Assembly (NCBI RefSeq): GCF_003610895.1
Contig: NZ_MCAS01000030.1
Coordinates: forward strand, 1-64,000
Source: Paraburkholderia fungorum
GTDB taxonomy: Bacteria > Pseudomonadota > Gammaproteobacteria > Burkholderiales > Burkholderiaceae
DNA: 64,000 nucleotides
Direction: 5' to 3'
In this document: one piece after another, positions 26,606-35,094 of the stretch
Layout of the letters: every line of letters begins with the position of its first letter
How positions within the stretch are numbered: the stretch's first letter is position 1
The notes under the pieces: model-generated
The model's database searches: none
What the model was told of the DNA's origin: nothing
The model's input: only the letters and a program-made list of their open reading frames with translations
Made by a program: the position numbers and the translations under genes

Positions 26606-27202
26606 TTACGCGCTGAACAGATTCAACCTGGCGTACTGCAACAACATGATCGTCTTTCCGTCGACAATCTCGCCGCGCCCGATCATCTCCAGCGCTTCGT
26701 CCACGGGCAGTTCCAACACCTCGATATCTTCGCCTTCGTCGGCGATTCCGCCGCCCGCGCCGACTTTTGCCGCCGCATCGTATTCGGCCACGAAAAAGTG
26801 CAGCTTTTCCGTCACTGAACCCGGGCTCATGAAAGCTTCAAATACCTTGCGCACGTCATGCACGCGGTAGCCGGTTTCCTCTTCGACTTCGGCGCGAATG
26901 CGTTCCTCGGGGGAGGCCGCCTCCAGCAGACCCGCGGGCGCCTCGATCAGCATGCCGTGGTGGCCGTTGACGTACGCCGGCAGGCGGAATTGCCGGGTCA
27001 GCACGACTGTGCGGCGGCGCGGGTCGACCAGCAGCAGCGTTGCGCCATTGCCGCGATCGTAGGTCTCGCGGCTCTGGCGCTGCCAGTTGCCGTCCGCGCG
27101 CTGATAGTCGAAGGTGGTTTTCTTCAGCACGTACCAGTCGTCTGATAGCACTTTTACGTCGACGATCCGCACTCGCCCGGCGATTTCGTTCATGACTCGC
27201 AT
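26606..27202 (-). CDS. nudK: GDP-mannose pyrophosphatase-like Nudix hydrolase
   Basis: A 198-residue Nudix hydrolase that closely follows the E. coli NudK layout: KVLSDDWYVLKK, ETYDRGNGATLLLVDP, VNGHHGMLIEAPAGLLE, MSPGSVTEKLHFF and IEVLELPVDEALEMI. NudK hydrolyses GDP-mannose and related nucleotide sugars. The Nudix box is GLLEAASPEERIRAEVEEETGY; the usual first Glu of GX5E is Ser, while the REx2EE core is kept as AEVEEE. The start at 27202 has GAGG upstream; 27193 is an alternative. It is divergent from a DeoR-type regulator across an operator-like repeat array. Confidence 0.82.
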   Translation of the reverse strand: MRVMNEIAGRVRIVDVKVLSDDWYVLKKTTFDYQRADGNWQRQSRETYDRGNGATLLLVDPRRRTVVLTRQFRLPAYVNGHHGMLIEAPAGLLEAASPEERIRAEVEEETGYRVHDVRKVFEAFMSPGSVTEKLHFFVAEYDAAAKVGAGGGIADEGEDIEVLELPVDEALEMIGRGEIVDGKTIMLLQYARLNLFSA

Positions 27203-27253
27203 CCTGTCCTCGCATCTGGTTCTGTTGGAAAAGGAAAACGCGGCCTGCACCGC

Positions 27254-27305
27254 GTGCAATTCATGGTATCGTGCAGTATCGTGCAAAAACAAGAAATTTC
27301 GTGCA
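27254..27305. promoter_or_regulatory. Phased GTGCA repeat array, likely operator
   Basis: GTGCA occurs at 27254, 27271, 27281 and 27301. The last three are preceded by TC and spaced exactly 10 and 20 bases apart, about one and two helical turns, so they present the same face of the DNA. The array lies between the divergent starts of nudK and the DeoR-family gene and is a good candidate for autoregulatory binding. Confidence 0.55.
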
Positions 27306-27379
27306 ATGTGTTCAACCAACCGACTCAACCAGCTCAACCAATCGACCCAACCAGCGGGAACACCCACAGGATCGCCGTC

Positions 27380-28135
27380 ATGCTGACATCACAAAGAAAA
27401 CAGCTGATTCTCGACACGCTCGAGCGTGACGGGCAGGTGATTGCCAAGACCCTGAGCATGGAGTTCGAGGTTTCGGAGGACACCATCCGGCGCGATTTGC
27501 GCGAACTTGCCGCGGAAGGGCAGCTCCAGCGTGTGCATGGCGGCGCCTTGCCGGCCTCGCCAGCGGCGGCGGATTTTGCCGGACGCGAACATATCGAATC
27601 GGCGTCGAAGGCCGCAATCGGCCGGGCGGCAGCGGGCCTGATCGGGCGCGGGCAGATTGCGTTCGTCGACGGCGGCACGACAGCCGTGCAACTGGCGCGT
27701 CATCTTCCGCGCGACTTGCGGGCGACGATCGTCACGCACAGTCCGAGCATCGCCGTCGAACTGGCGCAGCACACGGAGATCGAGGTCATCATGATCGGCG
27801 GTCGCCTGTTCCGGCATTCAATGGTCAACGTGGGCGCGGCGGCGATTGAAGCCCTCAGCCACATTCGCGCCGATTTCTATTTCATGGGCGTGACCGGGGT
27901 GCATCCGCAAGCGGGCCTGAGTACCGGCGATATGGAGGAGGCCTACGTGAAGCGCGCGCTCGCGGAGCATGCGGCGGAAACGGTGGTGCTGGCGTCGGCG
28001 GAAAAACTCAATGCGGCCTCGGCGTACAGGATCGCGGACGTGTCGGCGGCCGGTACGATCGTCGTCGAGAAGAACACGCCCGAGGCGCTCACCGCGCCGT
28101 TCGAAGCGTTGGGTATCACGATCTTGCGCGCCTGA
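27380..28135 (+). CDS. DeoR-family transcriptional regulator
   Basis: A 251-residue repressor-type protein. Residues 1-57 form the DeoR winged helix-turn-helix (SQRKQLILDTLERDGQVIAKTLSMEFEVSEDTIRRDLREL, then VHGGAL). The rest is a sugar-phosphate-isomerase-like sensor (FVDGGTTAVQLARHL, MIGGRLFRHS, GVTGVHPQAGLSTGDMEEAYVKRAL). It probably senses a phosphorylated sugar. I start at 27380; the upstream frame reads through repetitive CAACCA sequence. It is divergent from nudK, with the GTGCA array between them. Confidence 0.9.
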   Translation: MLTSQRKQLILDTLERDGQVIAKTLSMEFEVSEDTIRRDLRELAAEGQLQRVHGGALPASPAAADFAGREHIESASKAAIGRAAAGLIGRGQIAFVDGGTTAVQLARHLPRDLRATIVTHSPSIAVELAQHTEIEVIMIGGRLFRHSMVNVGAAAIEALSHIRADFYFMGVTGVHPQAGLSTGDMEEAYVKRALAEHAAETVVLASAEKLNAASAYRIADVSAAGTIVVEKNTPEALTAPFEALGITILRA

Positions 28136-28539
28136 TAAAGCGTTATGAACTTGCCGTTATAACGAATCGTGACGAGAGTCATGCGCTATCCATACGCGAT
28201 CCGTTATTTCCGAGATAGAGAACAAAAATTGACGCACCCTATTGCGATTCAGCGCGATAATCCCCGCCTTTGCCCTCTGGAGGGCAGGAAAATAGGCACT
28301 CACGGTAGTTCAAGGTAAATCAGATCGACTGCGGCATAGCCGAAGTGATGGCTGCTGCACGTCGCCGGTACGCCCGGGCGGATGTAAGCGCCCGCGGTCC
28401 GAACATCTCCCTCGTGGTTTACAGCCGTTTCGCGCAGATCAGCCACGTATAAGCTGGTAGGAGAGGCGCGTCGCGATGGTCTGTGCTCCGCGTTCGTCCT
28501 GCCATGGGGTTGCCGCCGTGTTCACTAAAGGAGAAGTCC
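28136..28539. other. Leader region of the first molybdenum-hydroxylase operon
   Basis: A 404-base gap. It contains a small hairpin TGCCCT-ctgg-AGGGCA (28271-28286) and a strong AAAGGAG site just before the next gene. I tested by eye for a molybdenum-cofactor riboswitch and could not support one. No gene was seen. Confidence 0.4.
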
Positions 28540-31368
28540 ATGGGGAAACTCGACCTTTCGCGTCGTAGTTTTCTGAAGGCCAGCGTATTGGCGGGTGTGT
28601 CGGTGTATATCGCGCCGATGGGCAGCCGCGCATTCGCTGCGTTGTTCGAAGAAAAGATTCTGACGCCGGTTCAGTGGGATGCCGCCAACGGCCAGGCGAA
28701 ATTCCGTATCGACGGGATTGCCAAAGTGACGGGTTCGAAAGTGTTCGCGCGCGACATTCGCGCCGCCGACATGCCGCACTGGCCGCAGCAGCAATCGCAC
28801 GCTTTCATTTTGCGCACGACGCAAGCCGATCGTAGCTACGAAGGCTTCGATCTGACGCTGCTTGGCGACGAACTGAAGCCTGACCGCGTGGTCACGGCGG
28901 CCGATCTGACGCGCGACGGCCTGATCTTCCCGGCCTTCTACGGCGACGACATGTTGCTGCCGCAGGGCAAGACGCCCGCGTATCTCGGCCAGGCGGTCGC
29001 GATCCTGATCTATCACGACTTCGCGCGCTTCCGCTTCGCGAAAGACAAACTGAAGTTTCAGGATCAGATCATCCGGTATGGCGCGCAAACCGGGCCGCTC
29101 GAACGCGATCCGTGGGGCACCTTCCGCTTCGTGCGCGTCGGCGGCAAGACGCCGTATGACGACGATCTCTTCTCCAGCCTGAAAGACGCGCCGGTGTTCC
29201 CGAGCATGATGCGCAAGCACCAGCCGGTGTGGCCGGACGGCGTCGAACACGGCAAGCTCGACGAGCAGGGCATGTTCCATGCCGGACAGATCCAGCAGGA
29301 GCTGGATCATCCGTCGGCGGACTGGCTCGTGCTGGAGCGCGAATACAACACGCAGTCGATCGACACGGCCGCGCTCGAACCCGACAACGCGAACTGCTGG
29401 TACGACGCGGCGACCCAATCGCTGCACATGGTCGTGCCGACCCAGGCGCCGTCGGAAGTCGCCGACAGTGCCGCCGGCATGGTCGCGAAGTGCGCGTTCC
29501 CGGTGAAGAACCTGTTCATTCACCCGTGCTATACGGTTGGCTACGGTTCGAAGGACCACTTCAACGTGCCGTTCTACGGCCTCGTCTGCGCGATGTATGC
29601 GGACGGCCGCCCGGTGCGTCTTGCCAACGATCGCTACGAACAGTTCCAGACTTCCTTGAAACGCCATGCGTTCAAGATGAACTACCGGATCGCGGTCGAT
29701 AAGAACACCGGTTTGATGCAATCGTTCAAGGCCGAGATGGAAGCGAACGGCGGCGGGCGCTGCAACTTTTCGCCGTCGGTGGCGATGGTTGGCGCGACGG
29801 CCGCGCAATCGATCTATTACTTCCCGAAGAACGATCTCGCGTCGGTGGCGATTGCCTCGCGCGCCATCGACGCCGGTTCGGCACGCGGCTACGGCACGCT
29901 GCAAAGCATGGCCGCGACCGAGATGATGGTCGACGAAATCGCCGCGCAACTGAATATCGATCCGATCGACTTCCGCCTCAAGAACGCGCTGCGCTCGGGC
30001 ATGAAGAACACGCAGGGCGCGGTGCCCGCCGGCGCGATTCGCGTCGACGACGTGCTGCAGAAGGCGAAGGTTCATCCGCTGTGGGTGAATCGGGCGAAGC
30101 GTAAGGCCGAGTTCGAAGCCGCGCATCCGGGCACGCGTTATGGCGTCGGTTTTGCCTGCGTGCAGAAGGACTTCGGCACGGGCGCGGAAACTTCGTTCGC
30201 GAAGGTCGAGTTCAGCGCCGACGGCAAGATCGGCCTGCAACATACTGCCGCCGAAATCGGCACCGGCATGTCGACTTCGCAGGCGATTGCGGTTGCGAAG
30301 TGGCTCGGCAAACCGGCCACCGACGTGCATGTCGCGATCACCGACTGGCCGGATCTGCCGGTCGTCACGAGCGGCGATCCGTACATGATGTCGCAGGCGG
30401 ACCAGGACAAGCTGGCCGCCAATCCGCGCTGGTCGCCGGGTTATGCGTCGCCGTCGAGCGCGACGAATTCGGCGTTCTACTTTACGCACAGCACGCGCGA
30501 AGCGGCCCGCGTCGTCTTCGCGCACGGCTTGTGGCCGGCGGCGATGTCGATCTGGAGCCAGGGGCTCGGCGGCGGCCAGGCCGCGCCGCTGGTGGTGCGC
30601 ATGGAGGACGCGCGTTGGGTCGACGGCAAGCTGTCCGCGGCGGGGCTCGAAGCGCTGCCGTTCGAACAGCTCGCGAAGAAGGCGCACGAGTTGGGTCTCG
30701 TCACCGGCGCGACCGTGCACGTGTTCAATCGCTGGCAATGGACCGAGTCGGACTTCGAGATCGACGGCAGCGTCGAGCGTCTGCCGCTCGACGGCCTCGC
30801 GCTGCGCTACGGCGATAACGCGTCGGCAGATAAGAAGAAACTGCAAACCACGCCGAACCACTACCGCGTACTCGATCGTCAGCGCGTATTCATTCCGCCG
30901 GTTCAGCGCAATAACGCGGCCGTGACCTACTACAGCGCGGTTGGCACGCTGGTCGAACTGTCGGTGCATGAAGCAAGCGGCAAGGTGAATGTGCTCGCGC
31001 ATCACTCGATCATGGAGTGCGGCAATCAGCTTTCGCCCCAACTCGTATCGGGCCAGTTGCAAGGCGGCCTTGCAATGGGTATCGGCCATGCGCTGCACGA
31101 GTATTTGCCGCTCTACGAGGATGGCCCCGGCAACGGCACGTGGAACTTCAATCGCTATCACTTGCCGCGCGCGACGGACGTCGCCGTCTGGACCCAGACC
31201 GGCGAAGTGCTGCCGCCGCTGACCGAGACCGACCCGCCGAAGGGTATCGCCGAAGTCGTGATGATTCCGGTGGTCGGCGCCATCGTGAACGGCATCGCGC
31301 ACGCGATCGGCCATCGCTTTACCGACCTGCCGGTCACCCCGCAACTTATTCAGAAGGTGCTCGCATGA
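28540..31368 (+). CDS. Xanthine-dehydrogenase-family molybdopterin-binding subunit, Tat-exported
   Basis: A 942-residue catalytic subunit of a periplasmic molybdenum hydroxylase, oxidising an aldehyde or N-heterocycle. The Tat signal is SRRSFLKASVLAGVSVYIA (7-25). Inside are a xanthine-dehydrogenase a/b hammerhead-like segment and the molybdopterin domain. The expected active-site Glu is in GIAEVV near the C-terminus, in place of the usual GxGEP. The start follows AAAGGAG at 28540. It overlaps the [2Fe-2S] subunit by 4 bases (ATGA). Order large-small-cytochrome c. It belongs to the isoquinoline-1-oxidoreductase beta-like group; substrate unknown. Confidence 0.85.
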   Translation: MGKLDLSRRSFLKASVLAGVSVYIAPMGSRAFAALFEEKILTPVQWDAANGQAKFRIDGIAKVTGSKVFARDIRAADMPHWPQQQSHAFILRTTQADRSYEGFDLTLLGDELKPDRVVTAADLTRDGLIFPAFYGDDMLLPQGKTPAYLGQAVAILIYHDFARFRFAKDKLKFQDQIIRYGAQTGPLERDPWGTFRFVRVGGKTPYDDDLFSSLKDAPVFPSMMRKHQPVWPDGVEHGKLDEQGMFHAGQIQQELDHPSADWLVLEREYNTQSIDTAALEPDNANCWYDAATQSLHMVVPTQAPSEVADSAAGMVAKCAFPVKNLFIHPCYTVGYGSKDHFNVPFYGLVCAMYADGRPVRLANDRYEQFQTSLKRHAFKMNYRIAVDKNTGLMQSFKAEMEANGGGRCNFSPSVAMVGATAAQSIYYFPKNDLASVAIASRAIDAGSARGYGTLQSMAATEMMVDEIAAQLNIDPIDFRLKNALRSGMKNTQGAVPAGAIRVDDVLQKAKVHPLWVNRAKRKAEFEAAHPGTRYGVGFACVQKDFGTGAETSFAKVEFSADGKIGLQHTAAEIGTGMSTSQAIAVAKWLGKPATDVHVAITDWPDLPVVTSGDPYMMSQADQDKLAANPRWSPGYASPSSATNSAFYFTHSTREAARVVFAHGLWPAAMSIWSQGLGGGQAAPLVVRMEDARWVDGKLSAAGLEALPFEQLAKKAHELGLVTGATVHVFNRWQWTESDFEIDGSVERLPLDGLALRYGDNASADKKKLQTTPNHYRVLDRQRVFIPPVQRNNAAVTYYSAVGTLVELSVHEASGKVNVLAHHSIMECGNQLSPQLVSGQLQGGLAMGIGHALHEYLPLYEDGPGNGTWNFNRYHLPRATDVAVWTQTGEVLPPLTETDPPKGIAEVVMIPVVGAIVNGIAHAIGHRFTDLPVTPQLIQKVLA

Positions 31369-32075
31369 CGGCCCCCACTCAAACTTCCGCCAATGCCGCG
31401 AGCGGCGCCAGCGCTGCTGTTCCTGCCGTTGCTGCTTCGGGCGCTGCGGCGGCCAACACTGCTTCCGGCGCCTCGGGCGTTGCTGCCGGCGCGCCCGCGG
31501 CAACGGTGGTCGAGCGTCCGTTGACGCATTTCCGCACGCTGCCGGTGTCGATCAAGGTGAACGGCGAGATCGTCGGCCCGACCGACGTGCCGGCCGGTCT
31601 GATGATGATCGATTTCCTGCACGAGTACCTGCATCTGACCGGCTCGCGCCTCGGTTGCGGCCAGGGCATCTGCCACGCGTGCGTCGTGATCGTCGACAAA
31701 CCGGACGGCACCAGCGAAGAAGTGCGCACCTGCATCACGGGCGCGAATTTCTTCAACGGCAAAACCATCCGCACGATTGAAGGGCACGCGAAGCGCAACG
31801 AAGCAGGCGAGGTCGTGGAGTTGTCGCCGATCCAGCAGAAGTTTCTCGAGCACTTCAGTTTTCAGTGCGGCTACTGTACGCCCGGCTTCGTCAACGCGGC
31901 GACCGTGTTGATCGAACGCCTGAAACGCCAGCCGGTTGCGAAGAATCAGGTCGAGCAAACCATCACCGAGGCGTTGAACGACCATATCTGCCGCTGCACG
32001 GGCTACGTGCGCTACTACGAGGCCGTGAAGGAGGTCGTGATGACCACGCCCGGCCTCGTAAAGGATGCCGCATGA
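31365..32075 (+). CDS. [2Fe-2S] subunit of the molybdenum hydroxylase, with Ala-rich extension
   Basis: A 236-residue iron-sulfur subunit. The plant-type cluster site is RLGCGQGICHACVVIV, in which His replaces the usual Gly of CGAC. The second cluster is formed by CGYCTPGF and CRCTGYVRYY. Residues 1-46 are an Ala/Ser/Thr-rich extension absent from the paralogue at 38215. It has no signal peptide and probably rides out with the Tat-tagged large subunit. It overlaps both neighbours by 4 bases, indicating tight co-translation. Confidence 0.87.
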   Translation: MTAPTQTSANAASGASAAVPAVAASGAAAANTASGASGVAAGAPAATVVERPLTHFRTLPVSIKVNGEIVGPTDVPAGLMMIDFLHEYLHLTGSRLGCGQGICHACVVIVDKPDGTSEEVRTCITGANFFNGKTIRTIEGHAKRNEAGEVVELSPIQQKFLEHFSFQCGYCTPGFVNAATVLIERLKRQPVAKNQVEQTITEALNDHICRCTGYVRYYEAVKEVVMTTPGLVKDAA

Positions 32076-33334
32076 TGAGCGCCTCCATGAATCTGCGCCG
32101 CGTGCTGCTGTTGCTCGGCACGGCGGCTTTGCTCAGCGCCTGCGGCAAGCACGACGACTCCGCCGCGGCGATGCAGGCCGCCGCCGCGTTGGGCCCGCAA
32201 TCCACGGCGGCCGATCCGCTCGCGCGCGGCCGCTACCTCGTCAAAGCCGCCGACTGCGCCGCCTGTCATACCACCTCGGACGGTGCGCCGTTCGCCGGTG
32301 GCGTGAAGCTGGCTTCGCCGTTCGGCACCTTCTACGGCACCAACATCACGCCGGACAAGGACCACGGGATCGGCAACTGGACTGCGGACGATCTCTACAA
32401 GGCACTGCACGACGGCGTCACGCCGACCAAACAGTTGTATCCGGCCATGCCGTACACGTCGTACCGCCAGCTGTCGCGCGCGGATAGCGACGCGATCTAC
32501 GCGTATCTGATGGCGCAGAAGCCGGCAGCGGTGGCGAACCACGAACCGGAGTTGTCGTTTCCGTTCAACATGCGTTTTGGCGTGCGCTTCTGGGACTGGA
32601 TGTTCCTGAAGGACACGTTGCCGGACGCATCGAAGGGAGCGTCGGCGGACTGGAATCGCGGCCGCTATCTCGCGAGCGCGCTTGGCCACTGCGCCGAATG
32701 CCATACGCCGCGCGGCACCTTCGGCCAGCTCGACGGGGCGAAGCCGCTCACGGGCGCGGCGCTCGGCCGGATCGCCGCGCCGGACATCACGCCGCATGGT
32801 CTGGCGGCGCGTGGCTGGACAGCAGCGGACTTGCAGACGTTCTTCGCCACCGGTATCGCGCCGCAGGGATCGGCCTTCGGCGAGATGTATCCGGTTGTGC
32901 ATCTGAGCAGCCAGTACATGACGCATGACGATCTGCGCGCAATGTCGACCTATCTGCTCGGCGATCAGGCGCCGGCGCCGCAACCCTTGCAATCGGTCTC
33001 GGCCGATGCCGCGCAACTCGAGGCGGGGCGCAATGTGTATCTGGCGGTGTGCGCCGGTTGTCACGGCCTGGGCGGCGAGGGCAAGCCGCACGTCGCGGTG
33101 CCGATGCGCGGCAACTCGACCGTGCGTCAAGGCGATGCCCATAACCTGATCGTGGCGATGCTCGACGGCATTGGCGCCCAGGATTTCCCGGGCCTCGAGC
33201 GGATGCAGGAGATGCCGGGCTTTGCCACGCAACTCAGCGACGGCGAACTTGCCCAGCTCGCGAACTATCTGCGCGCGACGTATGGCGGCCAGCCCGCCGA
33301 CGTGACGGCCGATGCGGTGAAAGCGCTGCGATGA
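32072..33334 (+). CDS. Triheme cytochrome c lipoprotein, electron acceptor subunit
   Basis: A 420-residue protein with three CxxCH haem sites (CAACHT, CAECHT, CAGCHG), matching the cytochrome subunits of gluconate, alcohol and aldehyde dehydrogenases. The N-terminus has a lipoprotein signal (LLLLGTAALLSACGK), so the protein is probably anchored in the membrane at the periplasmic face. It should pass electrons from the molybdenum enzyme to ubiquinone or a terminal oxidase. Two adjacent Met codons leave a one-codon start ambiguity. A strong terminator follows. Confidence 0.9.
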   Translation: MMSASMNLRRVLLLLGTAALLSACGKHDDSAAAMQAAAALGPQSTAADPLARGRYLVKAADCAACHTTSDGAPFAGGVKLASPFGTFYGTNITPDKDHGIGNWTADDLYKALHDGVTPTKQLYPAMPYTSYRQLSRADSDAIYAYLMAQKPAAVANHEPELSFPFNMRFGVRFWDWMFLKDTLPDASKGASADWNRGRYLASALGHCAECHTPRGTFGQLDGAKPLTGAALGRIAAPDITPHGLAARGWTAADLQTFFATGIAPQGSAFGEMYPVVHLSSQYMTHDDLRAMSTYLLGDQAPAPQPLQSVSADAAQLEAGRNVYLAVCAGCHGLGGEGKPHVAVPMRGNSTVRQGDAHNLIVAMLDGIGAQDFPGLERMQEMPGFATQLSDGELAQLANYLRATYGGQPADVTADAVKALR

Positions 33335-33396
33335 AACATGCCATGCGTCAGGGCGCTGCAAGTCTGGCGCAAGGCGTGATGAGGGGAAGGTAGAAG

Positions 33397-33428
33397 AGCC
33401 GGTGCCGTCAAAGGCGCCGGCTTTTTTT
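33397..33428 (+). terminator. Rho-independent terminator of first molybdenum-hydroxylase operon
   Basis: AGCCGGTGCC and GGCGCCGGCT pair over 10 bases with one G-U pair around the loop GTCAAA, followed by seven T residues. It lies 62 bases after the cytochrome c stop. Confidence 0.88.
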
Positions 33429-33501
33429 ATGGAGTTTTACGCGGACGGCAACGCTCGGTATCGCCACGCTGCCGCTTGCATCGAACCTCGCATCGTGCGG
33501 A

Positions 33502-33909
33502 TCAATCTCGCGCTTCCAGCAAGGCCTTCAGCGCGTTCAGATCACGCTCGACCCACTGCGCGTCGGCGGCGAATTTCTCGTCTGTCATGCCGGGCAGGCG
33601 AAACAGCGTGAACTGGACATCGCTGCCGTTGCCATTGGCGATCACCCGCAGCGGGATGTAAATCTCGTTGCCGTCCGGCAGGAGCACGTAATGATCGAGC
33701 ACGCCGTAGTCGTTGACGGCGGAGAAGCGCACCTTCACCGGGCCGTCGCTGCTTTCGAAACGCCACTGCGCGCCCTCGTGGCCGAGCGGTTTGCCGAGGC
33801 CGGATGCCCACAACGGGAATGCTTGCGGCGGCGAAGTGAAAGCGTAAACATCGCGCCAGTCGCGCGCGATATGGACGCTGATGATATGTGCCCGCGACGA
33901 ACCGGTCAT
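33502..33909 (-). CDS. SRPBCC-family protein
   Basis: A 135-residue START/SRPBCC-like protein. The opening HIISVHIARDWRDVYAFTSPPQAFPLWASGL and closing VQFTLFRLPGMTDEKFAADAQWVERDLNALKALLE match the helix-grip fold, with its long C-terminal helix. This fold binds hydrophobic ligands. Function unknown. It converges on the molybdenum-hydroxylase operon and is divergent from the DUF3465 gene. Confidence 0.75.
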   Translation of the reverse strand: MTGSSRAHIISVHIARDWRDVYAFTSPPQAFPLWASGLGKPLGHEGAQWRFESSDGPVKVRFSAVNDYGVLDHYVLLPDGNEIYIPLRVIANGNGSDVQFTLFRLPGMTDEKFAADAQWVERDLNALKALLEARD

Positions 33910-34047
33910 TGTGTCTCTGCTCTCCTGTGAACGGCGCGCAATGAACTCGCGCGCGATGGTCGGCTCAAATGGTATCGCGCCGTCGCCCCCCGGCGGCGCG
34001 CGCTACGTTTCGCCGTAGACCAATCTGATTCCCTTTCCGGAGACTTC

Positions 34048-34464
34048 ATGAGTAATCGCGCGACGCAAACCGCTCCCCAGCCGTCTTCCGCCCAATCGCA
34101 GAGTGCGCCGCTGGCTTGCGTGCAGGGCACGATCAGCAAGGTGTTCCTCGCCCCCGAGTTTCACAACAACGCCGATCACCAGCACTTTGTCATCAGGATC
34201 GACAAGGTGCTGAAATTCGCTGGCGGGACGCAGGATCTGACCGGTACCGAGGTATTCGTCGCCGTGCGCTTTGGCGACAGCGAGGGGTTGGCGCATGAAA
34301 TCCCCGGCTTGCAAGCGGGCCAGCCAATCGAGGCTCAAGGTGAATATATCTCCGACGCCAGCGCTTATCCGACCCAGGACAACTCCAACCCCGTTTTGCC
34401 GGTACTGCACTTCACGCACCATCCGGTCGGTTACGTGAAGTATCAAGGCCAGACTTACAGCTAG
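34048..34464 (+). CDS. DUF3465-like protein
   Basis: A 138-residue protein that fits DUF3465: G-TISKVFL near the start, HQHFVIRID, GQPIEAQGEYIS and the family-closing VLHFTHHPVGYVKYQGQTY. The family is thought to adopt a small beta-barrel. This version has no clear signal peptide, only a Gln/Ser-rich N-terminus of about 22 residues. Function unknown. A hairpin at 34480-34514 follows. Confidence 0.72.
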   Translation: MSNRATQTAPQPSSAQSQSAPLACVQGTISKVFLAPEFHNNADHQHFVIRIDKVLKFAGGTQDLTGTEVFVAVRFGDSEGLAHEIPGLQAGQPIEAQGEYISDASAYPTQDNSNPVLPVLHFTHHPVGYVKYQGQTYS

Positions 34465-34479
34465 CCGTCCGTCGATCCT

Positions 34480-34514
34480 GGCAAGCGGATGGGCGTGATG
34501 TCCGTCCGCTTGCC
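34480..34514. terminator. Hairpin downstream of DUF3465 gene
   Basis: GGCAAGCGGA pairs with TCCGCTTGCC over 10 perfect base pairs, and the stem extends inward by four more pairs that include two G-U. It is 15 bases after the stop codon and has no T-run. Confidence 0.45.
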
Positions 34515-35094
34515 TATGCTGTTCCCCTCTGCGCTCGCCATCGCGGCGGGCGGTCATTCAAGTTTTAACTACACTTTGCCGTTAAAGAAAACGTTACCAG
34601 TCGATCATCCTGTGGCGTAGCTGCTGACGGATCGTCGCGACCATGCGCGTAGAAGCCTTTGGCCAATACCACGCATGAGGCGCGGATCGACCGTGTGGGC
34701 CGGATCAGGCCGCCTGGGCGGCGACCGGCCTGTGCGAAGGCTTGCGACGCGAAGATGGTTGCACACGCAACCGAGTCTGCATCACCGTGCGTAAGGTTTG
34801 TATCAGAGTGTGTGAGGCGGGGCGTTTTTTGCAAAACGCACTTTACAATTCCGCGTGAATTTTAATCGGCAATCTGGCCCTTTTCGCGGAAGATCGCCTG
34901 TTTATCGGGCATTCGGCATTCGGCATTCGGCAGTCTGTCAGGCGAAAGGGATTGGGTTGCACGGCATGGCATGAGTGAGCGCCGCACGAGGCGGCCTCGC
35001 TGTGTCGCGAGAGAAAGCAGCGCTTCACCAGAATGCGCGCATCTCACGCGACAGGGCGGCACTCGGCCTGCCCATAGAAAAGCAGGAGTCGAAC
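34515..35094. other. Intergenic region with heptamer repeat, no gene seen
   Basis: About 580 bases with lower GC content near 34560-34620 and 34830-34870. It contains three exact tandem copies of GGCATTC at 34908-34928 and a degenerate fourth. A frame opens upstream of the LysM protein but lacks protein-like character, so I do not extend that gene into it. Confidence 0.4.
34908..34928. repeat. GGCATTC heptamer repeated three times
   Basis: Three exact tandem 7-base units are followed by GGCAGTC. They lie 167 bases upstream of the LysM/LytM lipoprotein start. Confidence 0.85.

Noticed and set aside
28136..28539. Molybdenum-cofactor riboswitch before the first molybdenum-hydroxylase operon
   Set aside because: Only a small 6-bp hairpin was found, not the expected multi-helix core.
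28525..31503. 992-residue minus-strand frame opposite the xanthine-dehydrogenase-family gene
   Set aside because: Same shadow effect; the plus strand encodes a recognisable Tat-exported molybdenum hydroxylase.
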